A stretch of 52,853 bases of DNA from an uncultured Lachnospiraceae bacterium (GCA_910580195.1 CAJTWA010000033.1:1-52853); one strand, 5' to 3'; positions 41,214 through 50,762 are shown, counted from the stretch's first letter. Notes: a model not told the origin generated them from the sequence alone. Numbers and translations are program-made.

Positions 41214-41523
41214 ATTGTTTCCTCCCAAAACATATTGTTGTGTGATAAACTGGAAACTGAACACCCATCTGGCCAGATGAAAGGGTATACCGCTGTATTC
41301 GTCGTTCCATTTTGTTTATTTAGGAATTATAACATATCATTTATTAAGATTCAATAATAAAAATGAAATTTACAGAAATTTTATCGTGGAATCTGCACTA
41401 AATTTGAAAAAATATATCATATTTTTGTGCATTTTTCTGAAAAGGATAGGAAATACTTAATTATTTCAAAGATGTAATTCGTCACTTTGCTAAAGCAACG
41501 GGGCGGTAGGACAGGGTTAATGA

Positions 41524-41650
41524 GCCGAGCACGGTCGCCTTAGCGACATAATACCCTTCGTGCGAGTGCGCCTCCTGCCCGGAGGAATTTATCTTATAGG
41601 AAATTCATAAACTTCATCACTTCACAGTGGCACGGTATTTCCTATAAGAT
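41524..41650. repeat. Dispersed hairpin-rich repeat, copy 2, with adjoining 14-bp inverted repeat
   Basis: 41524-41585 is the reverse complement of 4707-4768 with one base change. Directly beside it is a perfect 14-bp inverted repeat, ATCTTATAGGAAAT 41591-41604 and ATTTCCTATAAGAT 41637-41650, which could also terminate the minus-strand gene at 41738. The remainder of 41214-41523 is AT-rich with no gene. Confidence 0.85.
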
Positions 41651-41737
41651 GAAAAAAGGAGGAACCAGAATCCCGGTCCCTCCTTTCGGATTGCTATGGC
41701 TTTGCCCCTCCATGGAAACCATGCCTGAGGCGGCAGC

Positions 41738-42346
41738 CTATTCTTCTGTTTCTGCTGTCTTGCCAGCCCAGTCGTCAAACTTATCCATAACTGCGTCATA
41801 AGTCTGCTGGGAAATGCCCGGCAGCTTGGAGCCCCATGCCCCTGTTGCAGCCTTGAAGCCTTTTTCGAATGCAGCCCTCATTTCTTCTGCCTTGGAAGAA
41901 TCGCCGCCGGTCAAAGCTTTTGCAAATTCAAGGATGCGGTCGGAGGTCTGCTCTACGCCCCAATATCCGTCCTCTGCGATGTCAGCCTGCGCCTGTGCTT
42001 TTACGTCTGCGCTTACGGTAAAGTCGCCTTTTGCAAGGAATTTCCACATGTCATCGGCTTGGCCAATCTTCTTCCCTTGGCTGGTCATCATTTTCTCAAC
42101 TAAGCTTTTCAGTTGGGCAGTCCTTGTTTCGGTATCCCTCTTCATGCGTGCAACGATGTCACTCTTGGAATAGATGCCGTTCTTAGAAGATGTCTTGGAA
42201 GCGCTGCCTTTTTCATATACAACGCCTTTGCTGCTGGCGGTGTCTTTGGAAGTATCCGTATTCTCGGCAGCTTTTGCGGCGCTTGTCTGGGTAGGTGCGG
42301 TATAAGCCGCGGTACTGTTGACAGTATTTACACTATTTACGCTCAT
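41738..42346 (-). CDS. Conserved hypothetical protein, 202 residues
   Basis: The first ~70 residues are Ser/Thr/Ala-rich and probably disordered (VNSVNTVNSTAAYTAPTQTS). The rest is a soluble helical domain: YSKSDIVARMKRDTETRTAQ, LKSLVEKMMTSQ, ADDMWKFLAKGDFTVSAD, DIAEDGYWGVEQTSDRILEF, AKALTGGDSS, then FEKGFKAATGAWGSKLPGIS. I believe relatives occur widely in Lachnospiraceae, but no function is known to me. No signal peptide is seen. AAGGAGGGGC precedes the ATG. It stands alone, next to the chemoreceptor-like gene. Confidence 0.75.
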   Translation of the reverse strand: MSVNSVNTVNSTAAYTAPTQTSAAKAAENTDTSKDTASSKGVVYEKGSASKTSSKNGIYSKSDIVARMKRDTETRTAQLKSLVEKMMTSQGKKIGQADDMWKFLAKGDFTVSADVKAQAQADIAEDGYWGVEQTSDRILEFAKALTGGDSSKAEEMRAAFEKGFKAATGAWGSKLPGISQQTYDAVMDKFDDWAGKTAETEE

Positions 42347-42530
42347 AGTATTGCCCCTCCTTGGCGGAATTGTCTGGTTATCCGTAACCTGGTTGCTATT
42401 ATTTTTAGTTACTCTTATCTAATATATCGGAAATGGGAGGAAAAAATTAACACTTTTTTTCATTCTTTTGCATTTAAAAATGAACAGATAGCGTGCCTGC
42501 CTGCTCCTCTTCATTGCGGTGTTAAAATTA

Positions 42531-44300
42531 TCAGCCGTTCTTTACCTTCCGGATTAAGTCGTAATTGCTGTCCTTGGCTTCTGCAAAGCCGGTGACTGGG
42601 GTGTCAATCCCGGAAAAATCGTGGAAATTGGCAAAGGCGTGCTTAATCTCTGAAAGGCGGCCTGCGTCAAGGGATTTGCGGAAGGCGATGGCGTCTTTCT
42701 GGATATTCCCGGTGGTGGAAATGATGCGGATGCCCGACATGTCCGTGCCGGATTTCTGCATTTTCTCATAGGCTTCGTTGTAGGTTGCCCCAGCGTCATA
42801 CTCCCCGTTGATTACGCCGTAGAGCACTTGGTCGTGGCTGCCTGCAAAGGTTACTTCGGAAAAAATACTGTCCGGGTCAAGGCCGGCTTCTTTGATGCTG
42901 TGCCGGGCATACAGGTAGCCGGACGCGCTGTTCTTGTCCACATAGGCGAATGACTTTCCGTTTAAATCCTGCAGGGAAGCAATGCCGGAATCCTTCCGGG
43001 TGATGATGTATCCGTTGTAATAATCCTTCCCATTAATCAGCGGGGTAGCTACCGGGACTAAGGGCGTCATTTCAGCAGCAGTTATGTAGGCAAAGGGGGA
43101 AAACCACCCGCCGTCTATGGTCCCTTTCTTGATTTGTTCCCCAAGGGAGAGGTAATCTTTTGCGATTATTACTCTTACTTTCAGCCCAAGCGAGCCAAAG
43201 ATGCGTGCCAGAAGGGGCTGATACATCTCCTTAATGTCGCCCGGCGAGGTAAATGGGTTAATGCCGATTACGATTTCATCGCTGCCCTTGATGGAACACA
43301 TGCTGTATTGGATATTTTCGCACATGGAACTGATATTGTCGCAGCAGGAAAGCAGGGTATCGGTCTGCTCCTGATGCTGGGTAATCAGCGCAATGGAGTC
43401 ATAGGACTGGCCTGCAGAAGAGGAAATCGTGTCCGTCAGCTTGCCTAAGGCCTCCTTTACATCCGCAGACACTTCTAAATTAGTCTTAGAAACGGCAGTC
43501 AGGTTATCCATGTTCTGCTTGATGTCCGTCAGGGATTCATGGGTCCCTGTCAGGATGCCCACCGTGCCTTCCACAAAACCATTGAGCTTTTGGATGGATT
43601 CCTCGGAATGTTTGGTGGAGGCATGGCTGCTCTGGATATTTTCTTCCAGCTCCTTGACAATCTCTTCAATTTCATTGATAAAGGAGTCTGTTTCGTCGGA
43701 AAGTTTCCCTACTTCCCCTGCCACAATGGCAAATGCCTTCCCGGCTTCCCCGGCATGGGCGGCAGTGATGGAGGCATTTAAGGACAGCAGGGTGGTTTCT
43801 TCGGAAATGTTTTTGATGTATTCCACGATTTTATGGATATTCCGGGAGGATTCCAATAGTTTTAAGTTGGTTTCTTGGGTAATGTGCAAGGCCTCTGTTA
43901 AATCGTGGAGCATCCGGTAAGTATCCGCGATGGTTTCTTTTTTTTCGGTAATATTTTTTAAAACAGAGTCGGCCTTTTCTTCTACGAGCTGGATGTGCCC
44001 GTTCATGGTTTCACTGTTCTGGTTGACCTGCTGGAGCTTTGCTTCTACAAAATTAGCTTGCTCCAAGTTCTCCACGGAACTGTTTGCAATCTTCATGTTG
44101 TTGTCTACAAGGGTGGAGAAGGCCTCCTTGTTCTGCTTGGCAATCCAAAGGAGCTGTTCGGTGTCAAAGCCCATGTTCTCTAGCATATCGCTGATTTCGG
44201 CGAGGGCTTGCGCATGCGCCCCTGAGGTGGGAGCAGATGCGGGGGATTGCTGCGGTGTTGGCTGCGTTTTTGAAAAAATATTTTTAAACAAATGATTCAT
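42531..44300 (-). CDS. Cytoplasmic chemoreceptor domain fused to a PhnD-like substrate-binding domain
   Basis: About 589 residues with no membrane segment or signal peptide. Residues about 30-330 are a methyl-accepting chemotaxis (MCP) signalling coiled coil; the hairpin tip reads EETTLLSLNASITAAHAGE, then AGKAFAIVAGEVGKLSDETD, a diverged form of the usual core. Residues about 335-589 are a phosphonate/phosphite-binding PhnD-like fold: IVIGINPFTSPGDIKEMYQP, LLARIFGSLGLKVRVIIAKD, IDGGWFSPFAYITAAEM, GYIITRKDSGIASLQDLNGK. In the usual receptors a binding domain is outside the cell; here both parts must be inside. ATG at 44300 follows AAGGAAGGA; a start at 44339 is also open. Confidence 0.85.
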   Translation of the reverse strand: MNHLFKNIFSKTQPTPQQSPASAPTSGAHAQALAEISDMLENMGFDTEQLLWIAKQNKEAFSTLVDNNMKIANSSVENLEQANFVEAKLQQVNQNSETMNGHIQLVEEKADSVLKNITEKKETIADTYRMLHDLTEALHITQETNLKLLESSRNIHKIVEYIKNISEETTLLSLNASITAAHAGEAGKAFAIVAGEVGKLSDETDSFINEIEEIVKELEENIQSSHASTKHSEESIQKLNGFVEGTVGILTGTHESLTDIKQNMDNLTAVSKTNLEVSADVKEALGKLTDTISSSAGQSYDSIALITQHQEQTDTLLSCCDNISSMCENIQYSMCSIKGSDEIVIGINPFTSPGDIKEMYQPLLARIFGSLGLKVRVIIAKDYLSLGEQIKKGTIDGGWFSPFAYITAAEMTPLVPVATPLINGKDYYNGYIITRKDSGIASLQDLNGKSFAYVDKNSASGYLYARHSIKEAGLDPDSIFSEVTFAGSHDQVLYGVINGEYDAGATYNEAYEKMQKSGTDMSGIRIISTTGNIQKDAIAFRKSLDAGRLSEIKHAFANFHDFSGIDTPVTGFAEAKDSNYDLIRKVKNG

Positions 44301-44408
44301 TCCTTCCTTAGAAAATATGCCTGTCTGGCGGCATGGCAATTTTTACTAAAAACAGTATAACATTGAAAGGATTTTTATGCAAGGCGCACAGGGGGAGAAT
44401 TTGCTTTT

Positions 44409-44467
44409 GGGGATGGGGAGATGGTACTATGGGATGCGGAGGGGGATGGGGAGATGGTACTATGGAG
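44409..44467. repeat. Two-copy G-rich tandem repeat
   Basis: GATGGGGAGATGGTACTATGG occurs twice, 33 bases apart, within a strongly G-rich plus strand (44395-44525). Runs of four and five G occur repeatedly. No gene is supported; the short ORFs here are composition artefacts. Confidence 0.7.
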
Positions 44468-44530
44468 TGGGGGTTCTTACATGGGATGAGGAGGGGATGG
44501 GGGTGCAGTGGGGGTTTTGGGGGCGGACGG

Positions 44531-44706
44531 CACTTCAGAATGGCCCTTCCTCACACAAACTGGGCAACGTTCCGGCGAACTAACTGCTAACTGCGGCTAA
44601 GGGACTCAGGAAAGCCTTCGTCCCTAAGCCTTCGTAAGCAGTGGATTTCGCCTGCACTAAAAGCGCCCTTGGACTGTTTGCTTTGAGGAAGGGCCATTCT
44701 GAAGTG
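44531..44706. repeat. 176-bp element bounded by 23-bp perfect inverted repeats
   Basis: 44531-44553 and 44684-44706 are perfect 23-bp inverted repeats, with weaker pairing continuing inward. Inside, CTAAGGGAC near 44596 and GTCCCTAAG near 44621 form another pair. It has the shape of a small non-autonomous insertion (MITE) or a large RNA hairpin and carries no gene. The rest of the 744-bp gap 44301-45044 is the G-rich repeat and AT-rich DNA before purL; no purine riboswitch is apparent. Confidence 0.8.
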
Positions 44707-45044
44707 CCTGTGTATTGGGGGAAACTGTTGTGGAATCTTTGGAAGATAGGAAAATAAGTGACAGAAGAAGGAAGGTAAGTAAGGGGAATAAGCGGCAGAA
44801 GGAGGAAGGTGGGGGAAGGGAATAAGCGGCAGAAGGGGGAGATAAGCAATACAAATAAATAGAATTAAATATATTAATTATACTAATTAAAAACTGCGTG
44901 TTATACTATAGGAAAATTCATAAAGATATTGTAACCTTATAGCATGGGCGGGCATCTTAATTTGGGGATGCCGCGTGGATTCTGGGCAGATATGGCAACT
45001 TTGTAAATAGGCAGATAACAGCAATGGAACGCAGGAGGGAACAA

Positions 45045-48000
45045 ATGAGCAAGGTAAGACGAATTTTTGTAGAAAAGAAACCAGATTTTGCCATTCAGGC
45101 GAAAGAGCTCTATGGGGAACTGAAAAGTTATTTGGGCATCCAGTCCGTGACAGGGGTGCGGGTGCTCATCCGTTATGATGTGGAGCATATTTCTGAGGAA
45201 ACGTACCGGAAAGCGTTGGCTACGGTATTCTCCGAGCCTCCCGTAGACGATGTGTATGAGGAGGGGTTTGAGGCTGGGGGAGGGCAGGTGTTTAGCGTGG
45301 AATACCTGCCGGGGCAGTATGACCAGCGGGCGGATTCTGCGGAGCAGTGCGTGAAGCTCCTGAATGAAAAGGAATCCCCCGTCATCCGTTCTGCTACCAC
45401 TTACGTGATTGAAGGGGACGTCAGCGAAAGCCAGCTTGCGGCAATCAAAAAACATTGCATCAACCCGGTAGATTCCCGGGAAACGGGGCTGGAAAAGCCG
45501 GAAACCTTGGCGGATGAGTTTGAAGAGCCGGAAGATGTGAAAGTGATGGATGGGTTTACTGGGATGCCGGAGCAGGAGCTTAAGGGGATGTATGGCTCCC
45601 TTGGGCTTGCCATGACGTTCCGGGATTTTTTGCACATCCAGAAGTACTTTAAAGAGGAGGAAAAACGCAATCCTTCCATGACGGAAATCCGGGTGCTGGA
45701 CACCTACTGGTCCGACCACTGCCGCCATACCACCTTTTCTACGGAGCTGAAGGAAGTGTCCTTTGGGGAAGGGTTTTACCAGAAGCCCATGAAGGATGCC
45801 TATGAGGATTATTTAAAGACCCACAAGGAGATGTACCAAGGCCGTGAGGATAAATTTGTCTGCCTGATGGACCTTGCGCTGATGGCGATGAAGCGGCTGA
45901 AAAAAGAAGGGAAACTGGAGGACCAGGAAGAATCGGAGGAAATCAACGCCTGCTCCATTGTGGTTCCAGTGGAAGTGGATGGGAACACAGAAGAATGGCT
46001 GGTAAATTTCAAAAATGAAACTCACAACCATCCCACGGAGATTGAGCCTTTCGGCGGCGCGGCTACCTGCCTGGGGGGCGCCATCCGCGATCCCCTTTCC
46101 GGCCGGACGTATGTGTACCAAGCCATGCGGGTGACTGGGGCAGCCGACCCGACGGCATCGGTACAGGATACTTTGGAGGGCAAGCTCCCACAGAAAAAAC
46201 TGGTGCGGGGGGCAGCCCATGGCTACAGCTCCTATGGCAACCAGATTGGGCTGGCAACCGGGTATGTGAAGGAAATTTACCATCCCAACTATGTGGCAAA
46301 GCGCATGGAAATCGGCGCAGTGATGGGGGCAGCCCCAAGGCGTGCCGTGCAGCGGCTGACTTCCGACCCCGGCGACGTCATTATCCTTTTGGGAGGCCGT
46401 ACGGGGCGCGACGGGATTGGCGGCGCAACAGGCTCCTCCAAAGCCCACAATACGGAATCCACCGCAGCCTGCGGGGCTGAGGTGCAGAAAGGGAACCCCC
46501 CTACGGAGCGCAAAATCCAACGGCTGTTCCGGCGGGAAGAGGTGGCCCACCTCATTAAAAAATGCAATGATTTCGGGGCTGGCGGCGTTTCGGTAGCAAT
46601 TGGGGAACTGGCGGCAGGGCTGCGGGTCCAGTTGGACAAAGTGCCGAAAAAATATGCAGGGCTTGATGGGACGGAGCTTGCCATTTCCGAGTCCCAAGAG
46701 CGGATGGCCGTGGTGATTTCCCCGGAAGATAAGGAGCAGTTCCTTGCCTATGCCAAAGAGGAAAATTTAGAGGCCGTGGAAGTGGCGGTTGTCACCGAGG
46801 AGCCAAGGCTGGTGCTTGAGTGGCGCGGAAAGGAAATCGTAAATATTGCCCGGGCATTTTTAGATACCAACGGCGCGCATCAGGAAACCTCCGTGGCTGT
46901 GGACATCCCCTCCCAAGAAGAAAATTTCTTTGGGAAAAAGGAAATCCCAGAGGTTGCGGACGCGCTGAAACGGGGGGATGTAAAAGCTGCATGGCTTAGG
47001 ACCCTTTCTGATTTAAATGTCTGCTCCCAGAAAGGCTTGGTGGAAATGTTTGACGGCTCCATCGGCGCGGGCAGCGTTACCATGCCTTATGGCGGGAAAT
47101 ACCAGCTAACGGAAACTCAGAGCATGGTAGCCAAGCTCCCCGTAGCAGAGGGGAACTGCGACACGGTTACGATGATGGCCTATGGCTTTGACCCAGAGCT
47201 TTCCTCATGGAGCCCTTACCATGGGGCGGCTTATGCGGTGCTGGAATCTGTGGCTAGGATTGTGGCGGCAGGCGGGGATTACCAAAATATCCGGTTTACC
47301 TTCCAAGAATATTTCCGCAGGATGAATGAGGAACCCAGCCGCTGGAGCCAGCCTTTTGCAGCACTTTTAGGGGCTTACAGCGCACAGATTGGCTTTGGCC
47401 TGCCCTCCATCGGGGGGAAGGATTCCATGTCAGGGACATTTAATGAAATTGACGTGCCCCCCACCTTGGTTTCCTTTGCCGTGGATGTGGCAAAAGAGCA
47501 GGATATCATCACCCCGGAACTGAAGCAGCCGGGCAGCAAGCTGATGATATTTAAGGTTGCAGCGGATGCATATGATTTGCCTGTGTATGGGCAGGTGATG
47601 GCCTTGTACCGCGCTATCCATGCCCTCATCCAGCAGAAAGCCATTGTGTCTGCCTATGCTTTGGACGGGAAAGGGATAGTAGCGGCAGTAAGCAAGATGG
47701 CCTTTGGGAATAAACTGGGCGTAACCATGGAGCCGGATGTCTGCGAGGACTGCATGTTCTCCCCCCATTTTGGGAAAATTATTGGGGAAGTGCCGGCAGA
47801 GGATGTGGATTTGGTAAAAGATACCATTGCAAAAGCGATGGAAGAATATGGAAAATTGCTTGCAGGGGCTCCTGAAAAGGACAGCGGCACAGCATCTGCG
47901 GCAGCAGAAACCGCTGGCTGTGGCCATGATGCGTATTGCAGGGTGATTGGCGAAGTGACAGATTTGCAGAAATTTGTCTATGGGGACACGGTTATTTCCA

Positions 48001-48932
48001 TGGACGAAGCAATCAAAGCCTGGACGGGCACATTGGAAAACGTATTCCCAACGGTTGCAGTAAAGGGAAAAGAAGAAATCAAGACAGATGTCTTTTGCAC
48101 GGACCACGTGTATGTCTGCAAGCATAAAGTGGCAAGGCCTAAGGTATTTATCCCTGTATTTCCGGGGACGAACTGCGAATATGACAGCGCAAAGGCCTTT
48201 GAGCGGGCTGGGGCAGACACCATTGTAAAGGTTTTCCGCAACTTAAGCCCAGAGGATATCCGGGAGTCCGTGGACGTATTTGTTAAGGCCATCGGCCAGT
48301 CCCAGATTATCATGTTCCCGGGCGGGTTTTCCGCAGGGGATGAGCCGGAGGGGAGCGCAAAATTCTTTGCAACTGCATTCCGGAACCAGAAAATGGCAGA
48401 AGCAGTCAACCAGCTCCTGAAAGAGCGGGACGGCCTTATGCTTGGCATTTGCAATGGGTTCCAGGCTTTGGTGAAGCTGGGGCTTGTGCCTTACGGTGAA
48501 ATCCGCCAGCAAGGGCAGGATTCCCCGACCCTTACCTATAATACCATTGGCCGCCACATTTCCAAGATGGTGTACACCAAGGTGGTCACTAACAAGTCCC
48601 CGTGGCTTATGCAGGCCGAATTGGGCAAAACCTACTGCAACCCGGCATCCCATGGGGAAGGCCGCTTCGTTGCGCCGAAGGAATGGCTGGACCAGCTGTT
48701 TGAAAACGGGCAGGTAGCGACCCAGTATGTGAATGAGGCAGGGGTGCCTACCATGGACGAGGAATGGAACATCAATGGCTCTTACATGGCAATTGAAGGC
48801 ATCACCAGCCCAGACGGCAGGGTGCTGGGCAAGATGGCCCACTCCGAACGCCGGGGGAAGGGCGTGGCTGTCAATATTTATGGGGAGCAGGATATGCGGC
48901 TGTTTGAGAGCGGGGTGGCTTATTTCCAGTAG
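45045..48932 (+). CDS. purL: Phosphoribosylformylglycinamidine synthase, single-chain PurL/PurQ
   Basis: A 1295-residue enzyme of purine synthesis that turns FGAR, glutamine and ATP into FGAM. It is the fused clostridial form. Seen in order: PurS-like N-terminus, YWSDHCRHTTFSTELKEVSF (start of the first AIR-synthase-like half), FKNETHNHPTEIEPFGGAAT, GSSKAHNTESTAACGAEVQK, second half with GLPSIGGKDSMSGTFNEIDV, and from about residue 1030 a glutamine amidotransferase (VFIPVFPGTNCEYDSAKAFE, FPGGFSAGDEPEGSAKFF, nucleophile Cys in LMLGICNGFQALVKLGL). AGGAGGG lies 6 bases before the ATG at 45045. No other pur genes are adjacent. Confidence 0.96.
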   Translation: MSKVRRIFVEKKPDFAIQAKELYGELKSYLGIQSVTGVRVLIRYDVEHISEETYRKALATVFSEPPVDDVYEEGFEAGGGQVFSVEYLPGQYDQRADSAEQCVKLLNEKESPVIRSATTYVIEGDVSESQLAAIKKHCINPVDSRETGLEKPETLADEFEEPEDVKVMDGFTGMPEQELKGMYGSLGLAMTFRDFLHIQKYFKEEEKRNPSMTEIRVLDTYWSDHCRHTTFSTELKEVSFGEGFYQKPMKDAYEDYLKTHKEMYQGREDKFVCLMDLALMAMKRLKKEGKLEDQEESEEINACSIVVPVEVDGNTEEWLVNFKNETHNHPTEIEPFGGAATCLGGAIRDPLSGRTYVYQAMRVTGAADPTASVQDTLEGKLPQKKLVRGAAHGYSSYGNQIGLATGYVKEIYHPNYVAKRMEIGAVMGAAPRRAVQRLTSDPGDVIILLGGRTGRDGIGGATGSSKAHNTESTAACGAEVQKGNPPTERKIQRLFRREEVAHLIKKCNDFGAGGVSVAIGELAAGLRVQLDKVPKKYAGLDGTELAISESQERMAVVISPEDKEQFLAYAKEENLEAVEVAVVTEEPRLVLEWRGKEIVNIARAFLDTNGAHQETSVAVDIPSQEENFFGKKEIPEVADALKRGDVKAAWLRTLSDLNVCSQKGLVEMFDGSIGAGSVTMPYGGKYQLTETQSMVAKLPVAEGNCDTVTMMAYGFDPELSSWSPYHGAAYAVLESVARIVAAGGDYQNIRFTFQEYFRRMNEEPSRWSQPFAALLGAYSAQIGFGLPSIGGKDSMSGTFNEIDVPPTLVSFAVDVAKEQDIITPELKQPGSKLMIFKVAADAYDLPVYGQVMALYRAIHALIQQKAIVSAYALDGKGIVAAVSKMAFGNKLGVTMEPDVCEDCMFSPHFGKIIGEVPAEDVDLVKDTIAKAMEEYGKLLAGAPEKDSGTASAAAETAGCGHDAYCRVIGEVTDLQKFVYGDTVISMDEAIKAWTGTLENVFPTVAVKGKEEIKTDVFCTDHVYVCKHKVARPKVFIPVFPGTNCEYDSAKAFERAGADTIVKVFRNLSPEDIRESVDVFVKAIGQSQIIMFPGGFSAGDEPEGSAKFFATAFRNQKMAEAVNQLLKERDGLMLGICNGFQALVKLGLVPYGEIRQQGQDSPTLTYNTIGRHISKMVYTKVVTNKSPWLMQAELGKTYCNPASHGEGRFVAPKEWLDQLFENGQVATQYVNEAGVPTMDEEWNINGSYMAIEGITSPDGRVLGKMAHSERRGKGVAVNIYGEQDMRLFESGVAYFQ

Positions 48933-49114
48933 GCTGTAGGCTTTTAGGATTTGGGAAGAGAATGGGATTTCTTACTGCAGGCAGCAAAGTTCTGTCTTAG
49001 GTTTTTGCGGAACATTGCAAGTAACAGGGTATTTCACCCATGAAAGAATAAAATTGGAAAAATGGTATTGGAAACAGTGTGAGGTATCTTGGTTCCGATG
49101 CCATTTTTCCGTTA

Positions 49115-49243
49115 GGGAAATTCTGGGCATGGATTTTCCTAATGAAGCCTTGGAATGGGGAAATTTTGGGCGTGGGTTTTCCTAATGAAGCCTTGGAATG
49201 GGGAAAATCTGGGCATGGATTTTCCTAATGAAACCTTGAAATC
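49115..49243. repeat. Three tandem 43-bp repeats between purL and the Rpn fragment
   Basis: Units begin at 49115, 49158 and 49201, each GGGAAA..CTGGGC.TGG.TTTTCCTAATGAA.CCTTG.AAT, with few differences. They do not encode part of purL. The stretch 48933-49336 holds no gene. Confidence 0.9.
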
Positions 49244-49336
49244 AGCTTGCCCTATATAGTATACTAAGTTCAGGAACAGGAAGGGAACGGCAAGTTTTCG
49301 GACGATATCTGGATGTTGGCTCATTTGCGGAAATCA

Positions 49337-49617
49337 GGAACATAGATTATAGCGCTTTTGAGAAAGGGGATGGGAAGATGTGTACGTTATTTGAAGAGAT
49401 TGCAAGGACAAGTGAGAGTAAGGGAAGGGCCGAGGGAAGGGTGGAAGGAAGGGCCGAGGGAAGGCTGGAAGGAAGGGCTGAGGAAATCATCAGCATGGGC
49501 CTGGAAAGCAATTTCCCAGAAAATAGCATTTTGGAAATCCTGCAGAACAGGTTAGGCATCACCTTGCAGAAGGCAACAGAGTATTTCAGAAGGTTTGCGG
49601 GGCAGCCGGTGCAGTAG
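49337..49617 (+). pseudogene. C-terminal fragment of an Rpn-family nuclease gene
   Basis: From about 49350 the sequence is nearly identical to the 3' end of the intact gene at 49755-50762: DYSAFEKGDGKMCTLFEEIA, RTSESKGRAEGRVEGRAEGR, then MGLESNFPENSILEILQNRL and EYFRRFAGQPVQ. The nuclease core is absent. The GRxEGR repeat tract has one more unit than the intact copy. An ATG at 49378 opens a 79-residue ORF with no clear ribosome site, so expression is doubtful. Confidence 0.8.
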
Positions 49618-49754
49618 CTTTTTGGGAGTAAGAAGTAGGGGTTGTCCAAGGCCAATAGCTTGCAGGGGAGCAGGCTATACTTGGAATAGGATACAGCAGC
49701 CCTGCCAGTGTACCAAATTCCACAAGGGGGCAGGAACAGAAAGGAACCCAGACC

Positions 49755-50762
49755 ATGGCAAAGAAAACACAGAAGCTAAGCCCAGACATTGTAGTGAAGA
49801 ATTACTGGAAAGACAACGGCCGCTTTGCAGATTTTTTCAATGCGGCATTGTTTGGCGGGAAGCAGGTTATCCTGCCGGAAGAACTGGAGGACAGTGACAC
49901 GGACGTTTCCACCGTCTTGGAGAAAAAGCAATATGCAGAAACGATAAAAGAATTCCGGGACAACATAAAAATCAGGAAGAAATCCACGGCTTTCGGGGCA
50001 GAGCTGGCAATGGTTGGCCTAGAGAGCCAGCAGCATGTCCATTACGCCATGCCCATGCGGGTGATGGGGTATGATTACGCCACTTATAAAAAGCAGTACC
50101 AGGGCCTTGCTGCAGGATACCAAAAGGGACCCGGTGGGAAAAGCAGCGAATTCCTGTCCAAAATGAAAAAGGGAGACAAACTCATCCCCGTCATTACGGC
50201 AGTCCTGTACTATGGGGAAGAGCCATGGGACGGGGCGACAACGCTGCATGGGATGCTGGACATACCAGAGGAGCTGGCAGGGTACGTCAATGACTATAAA
50301 ATGCTGCTGGTGGAGGCAAGGGAACATGGTTTGGTTTTCCATAATAAGAGCAACATAGATTTCTTCCACCTATTGGGAATCCTTCTGGACAGGGGGATCC
50401 CAAGGGAAGAGGCGAAGGAAAAGGCCATACGGTATAGTGAGGAGCATAACACCAGCAAGGATGTCGTTATGACAGTGGCAGGGGCAACGAATACGAAGAT
50501 AGATTATAGCGCTTTTGAGAAAGGGGATGGGAAGATGTGTACGTTATTTGAAGAGATTGCAAGGACAAGTGAGGATAAAGGAAGGCTGGAAGGAAGAGCC
50601 GAGGGAAGGCTGGAAGGAAGGGCCGAAGAAATCATCAGCATGGGATTGGAAAGCAATTTCCCAGAAAATAGCATTTTAGAAACCTTGCAGAACAGGTTAG
50701 GCATTACCTTACAGAAGGCAACAGAGTATTTCAGAAGGTTTGCAGGGCAGAGGATACAGTAA
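49755..50762 (+). CDS. Rpn/YhgA-family recombination-promoting nuclease (putative transposase)
   Basis: A 335-residue protein. The N-terminal 220 residues match the PD-(D/E)xK-type YhgA-like family: SPDIVVKNYWKDNGRFADFF, NAALFGGKQVILPEELEDSD, the nuclease-core region AFGAELAMVGLESQQHVHYA, MPMRVMGYDYATYKKQYQ, then LIPVITAVLYYGEEPWDGAT. The C-terminus holds a helical stretch, GRLEGRAEGRLEGRAEE repeats and the terminal EYFRRFAGQ. Such proteins nick DNA and raise recombination in E. coli (family knowledge). It starts at the ATG after a weak CAGGAACAGAAAGGA. A fragment copy lies just upstream and a broken relative at 14285. Confidence 0.88.
   Translation: MAKKTQKLSPDIVVKNYWKDNGRFADFFNAALFGGKQVILPEELEDSDTDVSTVLEKKQYAETIKEFRDNIKIRKKSTAFGAELAMVGLESQQHVHYAMPMRVMGYDYATYKKQYQGLAAGYQKGPGGKSSEFLSKMKKGDKLIPVITAVLYYGEEPWDGATTLHGMLDIPEELAGYVNDYKMLLVEAREHGLVFHNKSNIDFFHLLGILLDRGIPREEAKEKAIRYSEEHNTSKDVVMTVAGATNTKIDYSAFEKGDGKMCTLFEEIARTSEDKGRLEGRAEGRLEGRAEEIISMGLESNFPENSILETLQNRLGITLQKATEYFRRFAGQRIQ

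Noticed and set aside
44580..44854. Minus-strand ORFs within the palindromic and G-rich region
   Set aside because: They are Pro/Leu/Ser-rich readings of repeat DNA without ribosome sites.
44707..45044. Purine riboswitch or PurR-type site before purL
   Set aside because: No conserved purine-aptamer core or paired PurR box could be found by eye.
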